Positions 1 to 6,125 of a stretch of DNA of 6,191 nt are shown piece by piece. The stretch covers positions 1,937-8,127 of the forward strand of contig PLZL01000172.1 in assembly GCA_003152145.1 (NCBI GenBank). Reading direction: 5' to 3'. The notes beneath the pieces are model-generated. The model was given only the letters and a program-made list of their open reading frames with translations, did no database searches and was not told the origin of the DNA. Positions within the stretch are counted from its first letter, which is position 1. Each line of letters opens with the position of its first letter. Both the position numbers and the translations under genes were made by a program. Source of the DNA: Limisphaerales bacterium. GTDB lineage: Bacteria; Verrucomicrobiota; Verrucomicrobiae; Limisphaerales; UBA11358.

Positions 1-1264
1 GCCGCACGATTTCGCGGATGATTTCCCCCTCGCGGGCGCAATGGCTCGCGCCTGGAATGCGCGAGACGACGACGGCCTCGGCGCGGCCAGCCAGACATTC
101 GCGGACGATGCGCGCGGCGCGGTCGGCGGTCGGGCCAACCATTGGATCGGCCAGCGCGGTGCGGGCCAGCGCCTCCAGCGGCGGCAGATTTTCGGGAATC
201 AAATCCAACGCGTGACTGAACATGTAATCCGAACCGCAAATGCTTCCGCCGAGTTCTTCCAGCAAATTCATCGCCCGCAAATCGGCGACCGGATTCACCC
301 AGAAAATCCGCACGGCGTCGGCGTTGATGACAAATTGATTTTGCCGGACGCGCGCTTGAGCCTCGGCCAGCAAGCCGTCGAGCACGGCGATGGTTTCCTC
401 GCGGTCGGAACAGAAATGAATCGCGAGCATTTCCGCGACGAGCATTTCCAGCGCGGGCAGCGGCGCGGCGGGCGCGGAATAAACCGTCCGACGCAATGAG
501 TCCAGCAGCCGGCGAACTTTATTCGCCGCGCGAATGCCGTTCGTCAGCAGATCGGCGTCCAGGGTTCTTTCAGCAAGTTCGCCCAACGCCTGGCCCACGC
601 GCTGCAATTCCTTCCGCACGCAGTCCACCTGGATTTTCGGCGCGGCGAGATTGCCCGGCAGCCCGCAGGCGATTTCGCCGGCAGACGGCTGGCGGCGGCG
701 CGGCATTTCCCACCAGAGAATGGAATGACCGAGATGCTCCAGCCGTTGCGCGATGGCCGAAAAATCGTCGCAGACGGCGCCGGTGCTGCAAACCAGCAAA
801 TCCGGCTGCGGAAAATGTTCGCCGTTCTCGAAGGCCGGCAGCATCGCGCGCACCGGACAAAACGAGGCGTCAATGCCCATCGCTTCCGCCTGTTGCAGCA
901 GCTTGTCGCTGCATTCCATGAGGCACGGCGTCCACCACGCGCCGTCCGGATAAAACGCCCGCACGCCCGGCAACGCATACGCCATGACCGGCACGGTGCC
1001 GAGGTCTTTCATCGTGCCGACAATTTTGTCGCCGCTGGCGCGGGCCTGATGCAGCCGCTCGTTTTCCGTCAGCAGAAAATTCCAGAGCCGCAGCGCGGCG
1101 GGCGAGTTGTCGAACTGTAGTTGTTGCAGCCGGAAATCTTTTTCGCGGACGACATGACGCCGCAGCGGCCCACCATAACTAGGTTCTCGCAGGCCGTCCC
1201 GCCGCAGTTGATCGTAGTGGTCGTCCCACTCGTCCAGGTTCAATTTGCGCGGCGCGATGTTCAT
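1..1264 (-). CDS. 2-hydroxyacyl-CoA dehydratase/benzoyl-CoA reductase superfamily subunit (HgdB/BcrC-like), 3' end beyond window
   Basis: The frame is open from an ATG at 1264 to base 1, giving 421 residues without the C-terminus; perhaps a few dozen residues are missing. Family members are cytoplasmic iron-sulfur subunits that, with an ATP-dependent activator, catalyse radical dehydration of 2-hydroxyacyl-CoAs or ring reduction. Visible hallmarks are FCPVRA (135-140), a PDLLVCSTGAVCDD segment (154-167), an alpha-helical middle with PALEM (270-274), RIFWVNPVADL (319-329), GGSICGSDYM (339-348) and VVVSRIPGASHCAREGE (398-414). By position, C136, C165 and C409 are the best candidate ligands for one [4Fe-4S] cluster. 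The start overlaps the stop of the preceding gene as ATGA, so translational coupling is likely, and the two products may form a heterodimer. A weak GGAAA lies about 10 bases upstream. Assignment to the superfamily is firm; the substrate is unknown and the exact subfamily is not resolved. Confidence 0.82.
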   Translation of the reverse strand, partial: MNIAPRKLNLDEWDDHYDQLRRDGLREPSYGGPLRRHVVREKDFRLQQLQFDNSPAALRLWNFLLTENERLHQARASGDKIVGTMKDLGTVPVMAYALPGVRAFYPDGAWWTPCLMECSDKLLQQAEAMGIDASFCPVRAMLPAFENGEHFPQPDLLVCSTGAVCDDFSAIAQRLEHLGHSILWWEMPRRRQPSAGEIACGLPGNLAAPKIQVDCVRKELQRVGQALGELAERTLDADLLTNGIRAANKVRRLLDSLRRTVYSAPAAPLPALEMLVAEMLAIHFCSDREETIAVLDGLLAEAQARVRQNQFVINADAVRIFWVNPVADLRAMNLLEELGGSICGSDYMFSHALDLIPENLPPLEALARTALADPMVGPTADRAARIVRECLAGRAEAVVVSRIPGASHCAREGEIIREIVR

Positions 1265-2391
1265 TTCAGCGTTTCCAAAAAAGCCTGAAGGCGGGTGAGC
1301 TCGCGCGGTGCAGCGCCCGGTTCTCCGTCGGCTTCGAGCAGCAGAACCGGCAGGCCGAAAGTTTCCCGCAAGGTTTGCACCTCGGCGCGCCAAAGGTCGC
1401 AGCCGGTAAAATGCCAGAGCACGATGCCGCGCACATGGCGGGACGCCAGCCGCGTCTTGAGCCACGAATACAGTCGCGTGTTCGGCCGCTGGAACACGTC
1501 AACCATATTGTCGCAGCAGCCGTGGACAAGCGCGTCGAATGGACCGCCAGTGGCGGCATCCAATTCAAATGCCGGACACAAACTGCGCTCGCCGGATTCG
1601 GTCGCATTCAAAACGACGCGTCCGCCGGCGGCTTCGATTTCGTCCAGCAATTTCCAGTGCGGTGCGAGAAACGGTCCACCGACGAGGGCGAGTGGGATTT
1701 GCCTTGTCGGTGTGGCCGGTTGCGGCGGCGAAAAGGCACCGTCCCAATGAAATCGCGCCACGGCTTCGGCAAACCCGCGCGGAGAACTGGCTGACGCTGA
1801 TTCGAGCAACTGCTTTCGCCTCCCGCCGGATTGCACCATTTCCCGCCACAACGCTTCCGGCGATGGCGTGCGCCCGCCGATGGCCAAGAGAAACTGCCCC
1901 AGCCTTTCCAGTTCGGAACGGAAAATTTCTCTGGCCGCTGCCGTCTGCCAGGTTGCGGGCAGGTTGAACAAAAATGCGCGTGGCTTTCCACGAATCGTCG
2001 AAATGGCCGCCAGGTTTTGGACTGCGCCAGCCCTCTGGCGCTTTGGATCGGTGCTGGACGTGTGCAAAAGCGGCAGAGGGCTGCCGCACTCCAAGACGCT
2101 GTCGCGCCCATCGCAAGCTCCCTTGCCTGAAATCGGCGACTGAAGTTGTCCACGAAACGCCACGACATCAAAGCCGCGCCGCAACTGGTCGCAGGCCGTC
2201 GAAAAAATCACGGCGGAATCCGTCCTTGCTTCGGCAAACCGGACCACGGTTTCTGCAAACGCGCAGACGCCGGCGGAAAGCGGCCACGTGCCGGGCTGGA
2301 AATGTTCCGCCGACCAGATGCCGCGCGGCTGCAACCCGTGCGCCCGGATCCATTCGGCAGGAATCCACGGGCTGGTGAGGAACACGTCCAT
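1261..2391 (-). CDS. Divergent 2-hydroxyacyl-CoA dehydratase (HgdB-like) subunit with an in-frame palindromic-repeat insertion
   Basis: The 376-residue product begins almost at the superfamily's first conserved block: SPWIPAEWIRAHGLQPRG (7-24) matches the usual Pro-x-Glu-(I/L)-x-x-Ala-x-Gly-x-x-Pro pattern. It continues with LSAGVCAFAETV (38-49), FSTACDQLRRG (63-73) and FLFNLPATW (140-148), a helical middle, and a C-terminal Rossmann-like part: LALVGGPFL (234-242), GRVVLNATES (257-266), GIVLWHFTGCDLWRAE (322-337) and LPVLLLEADGEP (347-358). C43, C67 and C331 fall where the family has its [4Fe-4S] ligands. Residues about 100-125 come from an inverted repeat inserted between FSTACDQLRRG and FLFNLP, where relatives have only a short linker. 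Removing the insert and its flanks leaves a family-like length near 330. It starts 13 bases after the methyltransferase stop and overlaps the next gene by 4 bases. It is probably the partner subunit of that product. The reaction is not predictable from sequence. Confidence 0.8.
   Translation of the reverse strand: MDVFLTSPWIPAEWIRAHGLQPRGIWSAEHFQPGTWPLSAGVCAFAETVVRFAEARTDSAVIFSTACDQLRRGFDVVAFRGQLQSPISGKGACDGRDSVLECGSPLPLLHTSSTDPKRQRAGAVQNLAAISTIRGKPRAFLFNLPATWQTAAAREIFRSELERLGQFLLAIGGRTPSPEALWREMVQSGGRRKQLLESASASSPRGFAEAVARFHWDGAFSPPQPATPTRQIPLALVGGPFLAPHWKLLDEIEAAGGRVVLNATESGERSLCPAFELDAATGGPFDALVHGCCDNMVDVFQRPNTRLYSWLKTRLASRHVRGIVLWHFTGCDLWRAEVQTLRETFGLPVLLLEADGEPGAAPRELTRLQAFLETLK
2017..2094. 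repeat. Paired palindromic repeat (REP/BIME-like) inserted in frame in a coding gene
   Basis: Two 28-base arms, 2017-2044 and 2067-2094, are inverted copies of each other matching at 25 of 28 positions, with 22 bases (2045-2066) between them. Each arm also contains its own perfect hairpin: 2024-2030 pairs with 2035-2041 around loop CCCT, and 2070-2076 pairs with 2081-2087 around loop AGGG. Two of the three arm differences are the two sides of one base pair in the small hairpin (C-G in one arm, G-C in the other), so pairing is kept in both. On the minus strand the element is read as residues about 100-125, including ECGSPLPL (101-108) and KRQRAGAVQ (117-125). I recall similar peptides scattered through verrucomicrobial proteins, which would make this a mobile or dispersed repeat, but I could not check copy number. 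No second copy and no clear target-site duplication are visible in the window. Confidence 0.85.
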
Positions 2392-2404
2392 TTGCGCGCC
2401 GGGT

Positions 2405-3211
2405 TTATTTGATTTTTTCCGCGACGATGAGGCCTTGAATTATTTTCCCGGCCTGGGCGAGCGATTGAATAAAACGCATTTCACCAATGAGACTTTGCGC
2501 GAGCGCGAGGTCGAAGCCGATGATTTTCAGCGCATCGAAGGTCAGTTGTTTTTCAATCATGTCGAGGTAAAGGGACACGCTGGCGGCGAATCGGCCGGTG
2601 TCATGCGCGACCCGCACGGAGCAACCGTTGGCCTCGAGCAGCGATTGGTATTCGCCGAGCGTGAGCACGCTGGGAAATCTCATGAAACAGAGAAAACGAA
2701 TGGCCTCTTCACCGGTCAATCCGGCCGGGCCTTCCATCCAGTCGGTGAAAGCAATTTTGCCTTGCGGCTTGACCAGCCGGGCTGCTTCGGCGATCAACTT
2801 TGCCTTGTCCTCGACATAGCACCAGGCGTCCTCGCCCCAAACAAAATTGAACCGGGCATCAGGAATCCCGCTGGAGCAAACATTGGCCTCCACGAATGAG
2901 ACGCGGTTCGCCAGACCTTCCTCCGCGCAACGCTTGCGCCCTAATTCCAGCATAGCGCCAGTGGCATCCACCCCCATCATGTGCGACACTTTGCGGAACC
3001 GAACCAGAAAACGCATTCCCGCGCCGAGGGCGCAGCAGAGATCAACCCCCGACAATCTCCCGCCGATGTCGGCGCGCTGCGCGAGATCCATCGAGGATTC
3101 GAAGCCGCCGATGTGAATCTGTTCGCCCATGAGCAGTTCCCAGAGCCGGCCTTCCGGCCCGGAATAAACGGCTTGGACATCCGACAGGTGAATTTGCGGT
3201 GCTGATTTCAT
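2405..3211 (-). CDS. SAM-dependent class I methyltransferase
   Basis: The product is 268 residues from the ATG at 3211. The N-terminal block VYSGPEGRLWELLMGEQIHI (15-34) resembles the cap region of small-molecule methyltransferases of the sarcosine/dimethylglycine type. The Rossmann core follows: motif I VDLCCALGAG (56-65) for the SAM glycine loop, GVDAT (80-84) with D82 placed to hold the ribose, then FNFVWGEDAWCYVEDK (121-136), and VKPQGKIAFTDW (148-159) for the post-core strand. It should be soluble and cytoplasmic. The acceptor is unknown; similarity to glycine-type enzymes does not fix it. The ATG at 3211 is preferred because it leaves a normal short N-terminus and 34 bases after the upstream stop. 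An ATG at 3289 in the same frame would add 26 unfamiliar residues and overlap the upstream gene by 44 bases. No clear Shine-Dalgarno site precedes either. Its position between superfamily subunits suggests that it acts on the same substrate pathway. Confidence 0.88.
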   Translation of the reverse strand: MKSAPQIHLSDVQAVYSGPEGRLWELLMGEQIHIGGFESSMDLAQRADIGGRLSGVDLCCALGAGMRFLVRFRKVSHMMGVDATGAMLELGRKRCAEEGLANRVSFVEANVCSSGIPDARFNFVWGEDAWCYVEDKAKLIAEAARLVKPQGKIAFTDWMEGPAGLTGEEAIRFLCFMRFPSVLTLGEYQSLLEANGCSVRVAHDTGRFAASVSLYLDMIEKQLTFDALKIIGFDLALAQSLIGEMRFIQSLAQAGKIIQGLIVAEKIK

Positions 3212-3245
3212 ACGGTTGGTTTGTAGTTTGATTTTCCGGATTGAT

Positions 3246-4445
3246 TCAATGGCGCCGGGCGCGAATCGTCTCAAACAAAGTCTCGACACGCGCCGAAATT
3301 CGCGCCGAATCCGATGGCGAATAATCCGTCGTGATTTTCAGGTATGGAAGGTGAAGTTCCTCCTCGACCAGTTTGCGGACGTGGAATGATTCGATGTCGT
3401 AGGTAAGACACGCCTGCCAGACCAACTCGATGACGCAATGCGGACGGAATTTCACCGCGAGCGAGCGAAGCGTTTCAAAGCGTCCGGTGTTCGGTGTCAT
3501 GACCGAACAGGAGAGATGATAATATTTTTTTGCAATCGCCCGGATCGGGTCTGATTCGTTCAAGTCCACGTCATCAAGAATTGGTTTAAGGCCGGTGCAA
3601 TTCTCCATGGCGACCACCACCGCACCGGCGTTTTCGATCAATTCCAATACGCGCTCCGCGCCGTGGACAATCGGCACGCCGGTCAGCAGCACGCGGATGG
3701 GTGATTTATTTTGTTGGTTCGTCGGCGGGGTTTCTTGATCTGCGCCGCCAAAAATTTCCAGCGCGCGTTCATACTGTTGCAAGTCCGCTTCGATGCCGGA
3801 AATGATGCTTTTGAATTCGATCAACTGCCGTCCCGTGAGCGGCGGTTGGTCGCGGGTCATTAAATCGGCCAATTGCCTGCGCAGCCCGCGCTCGCGGTTC
3901 ATCAGCCGGGCCGCGTCGCGAAGTTTCTCGTCTGTGATGCGCGTTTGAAAGCGTTGTTCCAGATGCTCCTTAAACTTTCGCACTTCCCGTGTCCAATGTT
4001 CGAGCGCGTCGGCATCATCGGCCTTTTGAGGCAGTTCGAGCACATACATCGGTTTCGTTGCGCTCATCAGCTCAAACATTTTCTTTTTTCCGTCGCAGGT
4101 CGTTTCGGCAACGATCAAATCCGCCCGGTTCAAAAAGGAATTGTTCCCGGTGACCTGATAGCCGAAGGTGGACTTGATCAGCGGACACAGATTGGCGGGC
4201 AGAAATTGTTCGGCGGCAGGAATGGTTGCTGCGGAGCCGCCGCACAGGCAAACCGGCACGGCACCGGCGGCAAGAATGATCTCGCGTGGTGTGAATTCGC
4301 ACATGATGCCCACGATGGGCCGGCCTCCTGCTTTGGCGGCCTCAACATGGTCATAACAGTGGTCAATCATGCCGGCGAACCAGGCTAAAGGATTTGGCGC
4401 ACCATCGGACGTGATGGTTGCTTGAAGGCCGGCGGCACTGCACAT
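3246..4445 (-). CDS. Double-cubane-cluster-type anaerobic reductase (DCCP/YjiM-like), 2-hydroxyacyl-CoA dehydratase superfamily
   Basis: The product has 399 residues, a usual length for this group. Characterised members carry an [8Fe-9S] double-cubane cluster and use an ASKHA ATPase partner to reduce small substrates at very low potential; the physiological substrate of this branch is unknown. Hallmarks are VGIMCEFTPREIILAAGAVP (45-64), AEQFLPANLCPLIKSTFGY (78-96), VAETTCDGKKKMFELM (112-127), YVLELPQKAD (134-143), a helical middle, RVLLTGVPI (251-259), ENCTGLKP (281-288), YYHLSCSVMTPN (308-319) and QACLTYDIESF (344-354). Six cysteines in these blocks (C49, C87, C117, C283, C313, C346) fit the six expected cluster ligands. 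The ATG at 4445 is well fixed, since an in-frame TAA lies at 4472-4470 with no other ATG, GTG or TTG between, although no Shine-Dalgarno site is evident. It leads the four-gene set. No activator ATPase is present in the window. Confidence 0.9.
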   Translation of the reverse strand: MCSAAGLQATITSDGAPNPLAWFAGMIDHCYDHVEAAKAGGRPIVGIMCEFTPREIILAAGAVPVCLCGGSAATIPAAEQFLPANLCPLIKSTFGYQVTGNNSFLNRADLIVAETTCDGKKKMFELMSATKPMYVLELPQKADDADALEHWTREVRKFKEHLEQRFQTRITDEKLRDAARLMNRERGLRRQLADLMTRDQPPLTGRQLIEFKSIISGIEADLQQYERALEIFGGADQETPPTNQQNKSPIRVLLTGVPIVHGAERVLELIENAGAVVVAMENCTGLKPILDDVDLNESDPIRAIAKKYYHLSCSVMTPNTGRFETLRSLAVKFRPHCVIELVWQACLTYDIESFHVRKLVEEELHLPYLKITTDYSPSDSARISARVETLFETIRARRH

Positions 4446-4461
4446 AATCAGGAGCGAGGTT

Positions 4462-4478
4462 TGTTGTTCTTAACAACA
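4462..4478. promoter_or_regulatory. Perfect 7-bp inverted repeat just upstream of the reductase start
   Basis: TGTTGTT (4462-4468) and AACAACA (4472-4478) are perfect reverse complements around a 3-base loop, ending 17 bases before the ATG at 4445. The stem is AT-rich and has no following T-run, so it is a poor terminator. It could be an operator half-site pair or a weak leader hairpin near the ribosome entry site. It could also be chance, so confidence in a function is low. Confidence 0.3.
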
Positions 4479-4601
4479 GCGGTCAGCCTATCAAACCATG
4501 ATGGGATGAACCAGCCGAATTTCTTCCCGCAACGGAATCAGGAGGCTGCCAGGAAACGTCTGAAGTGAACGCTGATGTTTGTCCCGGATGAAGCCGCCCC
4601 G

Positions 4602-4630
4602 AAATTTCTGGCCACGACAATCTTTGTCAA
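4602..4630 (-). promoter_or_regulatory. Weak sigma70-like promoter candidate for the reductase operon
   Basis: On the minus strand a perfect TTGACA (4630-4625) is followed after 17 bases by AAATTT (4607-4602), which matches the -10 consensus at only two of six positions. The -35 overlaps a small palindrome, GACAA-AGA-TTGTC. Transcription from here would give a leader of roughly 150 bases that carries the inverted repeat near the start codon. The poor -10 keeps this tentative. Confidence 0.2.
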
Positions 4631-4648
4631 CCCGCCCCCCTTTCGCGT

Positions 4649-6043
4649 TCAGGGAGCTTGTGCGGGCATCGCGGCGACTTCGCCCCTGACTTTCAAACAG
4701 AGCACTGACGCAATCGCATCGGGCGCTTTGTCGGGCAGTTGTATCGTCACGCCTTGCGCCGTCTGTTGGAATTTCAACGGGTGATGCCGCTGGTCGGCGA
4801 GCAGATAGGCATTGGTGATTCTGCCTTTCACGCCGGGCATTTGAATTTGCCCCGCCGGCCATTTGAAAATGTGGATGTAAATCTTCCCGGGCTTGATCGT
4901 GCAACGCCAGTCCCATGCGGGAATAAATCTCGGGTTCCCGCGGCGATCCTTCTCCGTCGCACTTGAGGCTCCCGCCTCCGCGCCGAAAATTGTCGGGCGG
5001 GTGCCGTAAATCGCCTCGCCGTTCACCTTCATCCACGCACCCATTTCCGCCAGCCGTTCCACTTCCGGCTGCGGAATCTCGCCGGCGCTCGTCGGGCCGA
5101 CGTTCAGCAGATAATTTCCGCCTTTGCTGGCGATGTCGCACAAGTTGCGGATGAGTGTTGCGGTGGACTTGAAATTGGTGTCGTCGCGTTTGTAGCCCCA
5201 GGTGTCGTTGATCGTCATGCACGTTTCCCAATCGCGGCCGGGATAGCCTTGCGCGGGGATGGTCTGCTCCGGCGTCTCCGTGTCGCCCCGGAAGCCGCCG
5301 CCGAGCCGGTTGTTCATGATGATGTTTGGGCGCAACTTCTCCACCAAGTCGTAAAGTTTCTGCGCGCGGTTGGTGTTCATGTTGATCTGCGTGTCCCACC
5401 AGAGGACGGCGGGAAACTTGCCGTAGTTGGAAAGAATCTCCTTCACCTGCGGCACCGCGATGTGGTCAATGTAGTCGTCCATGTCACGTTGCTGGTTTGT
5501 GTCCCACTTGCCGCCGGAGGCGGAGCCGCCGTTGTTCCAATCCTGCGCCTGCGAATAATAGAAGCCAAGCTTGATGCCTTCCTTTTTGCACGCGGCGGCG
5601 AGTTCCTTGAGCGGGTCGCGGCCAAACGGCGTGGCCTTGACGATGTTCCAGTCGCTGGCCTTCGAGTCGAACATCGCGAAGCCGTCGTGATGCTTGCTCG
5701 TGATGACGATGTATTTCTGCCCCGCGTTCTTCGCGATTTTCACCCATTCCTCGGCGTTGAAATTGGTGGGGTTGAATTCCTTCGCGTAGGCTTGATATTC
5801 AGCCATCGGAATTTTTCCCCGATTCATGATCCATTCGCCGATGCCCGGAACCGGCTTGCCGTTGTAATATCCGGCGGGCACGGAATAGACGCCCCAGTGG
5901 ATGAACATGCCGAACTTCGCCTCGCGCCACCATGCCATGCGGGCGTCGTGTTGGGCCTTGGTTTCCGCGGCGGAACAAAAAGTTGCGCCCAATGCGGTTG
6001 CAGCGAGAATGACTGCCAGCAATTTGGAATTCATGGGTTTCAT
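4649..6043 (-). CDS. Secreted alpha-L-fucosidase, glycoside hydrolase family 29
   Basis: The 464-residue product hydrolyses terminal alpha-L-fucosyl residues by a retaining mechanism. A Sec signal peptide covers about residues 1-26 (basic start, hydrophobic 8-23, cleavage near CSAA); the cysteine lacks a proper lipobox, so this is export to the periplasm or outside rather than a clear lipoprotein. The catalytic barrel shows KFGMFIHWGVYSVPAGYY (43-60), ITSKHHDGFAMFDS (114-127), GFYYSQAQDW (160-169), AVLWWD (212-217) with D217 as the expected nucleophile, and DWETCMTINDTWGY (271-284), where E273 aligns from memory with the human FUCA1 acid/base glutamate. KGGNYLLNVGPT (307-318) closes the barrel, and about 350-455 forms the usual C-terminal beta-sandwich. 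An in-frame ATG at 6034 is an equally good start, since neither has a clear Shine-Dalgarno site. It is cleanly separated from the upstream gene by a terminator. Likely substrates are host or algal fucosylated glycans. Confidence 0.95.
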   Translation of the reverse strand: MKPMNSKLLAVILAATALGATFCSAAETKAQHDARMAWWREAKFGMFIHWGVYSVPAGYYNGKPVPGIGEWIMNRGKIPMAEYQAYAKEFNPTNFNAEEWVKIAKNAGQKYIVITSKHHDGFAMFDSKASDWNIVKATPFGRDPLKELAAACKKEGIKLGFYYSQAQDWNNGGSASGGKWDTNQQRDMDDYIDHIAVPQVKEILSNYGKFPAVLWWDTQINMNTNRAQKLYDLVEKLRPNIIMNNRLGGGFRGDTETPEQTIPAQGYPGRDWETCMTINDTWGYKRDDTNFKSTATLIRNLCDIASKGGNYLLNVGPTSAGEIPQPEVERLAEMGAWMKVNGEAIYGTRPTIFGAEAGASSATEKDRRGNPRFIPAWDWRCTIKPGKIYIHIFKWPAGQIQMPGVKGRITNAYLLADQRHHPLKFQQTAQGVTIQLPDKAPDAIASVLCLKVRGEVAAMPAQAP

Positions 6044-6090
6044 TTGCCAGAATGGCGGGCCAAGTGCCAGCGCGAAGTAGGCATGGCTTC

Positions 6091-6125
6091 AAACAAAAAC
6101 CGGGTCGCGCGTTTGCACGACCCGG
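6091..6125 (-). terminator. Intrinsic terminator of an upstream minus-strand gene
   Basis: Read on the minus strand, bases 6125-6100 form an 11-bp stem (one G-U wobble, otherwise Watson-Crick and mostly GC) closed by a 4-base AAAC loop. It is followed directly by TTTTTGTTT (6099-6091). This is a textbook rho-independent terminator. It ends transcription of a gene beyond the right edge and lies 48 bases before the fucosidase start, so the fucosidase most likely begins its own transcript. The plus strand has no T-run after the stem, so it acts in one direction. Confidence 0.88.

Larger units (their letters stand above)
4446..4648. other. Intergenic region between fucosidase and reductase operon
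   Basis: This 203-base gap holds no convincing gene. Minus-strand translation just upstream of the reductase start is closed by an in-frame stop. There is no GC-rich stem followed by a T-run that would terminate the fucosidase transcript, so read-through into the downstream genes cannot be excluded. Small palindromes are present: a 7-bp inverted repeat (4462-4478), GACAA/TTGTC (4616-4628) and GAAATTTC (4601-4608). The 9-mer AATCAGGAG occurs twice (4446-4454 and 4536-4544). The region is the likely place for regulatory sites of the downstream set. Confidence 0.6.

Noticed and set aside
41..1120. Plus-strand open frames opposite the third superfamily member
   Set aside because: They are GC-rich antisense shadows with Arg/Ala/Pro-rich composition and no recognisable domains. 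The minus-strand frame is continuous and matches a known superfamily.
2017..2094. A CRISPR unit or transcription terminator at the palindromic element
   Set aside because: There is a single inverted pair, not direct repeats with regular spacers. It lies inside an intact reading frame with no strong T-run, so a repeat element is the better reading.
3212..3289. Longer methyltransferase start at 3289
   Set aside because: The extra 26 residues do not resemble the family, and the start would lie inside the upstream reductase gene by 44 bases. The ATG at 3211 gives a normal N-terminus.
4491..5399. A 302-residue minus-strand open frame overlapping the fucosidase
   Set aside because: It lies in another frame of the fucosidase gene, and its composition (Arg, His, Gly) is typical of an out-of-frame reading. 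Its tail crosses the intergenic gap without any domain.
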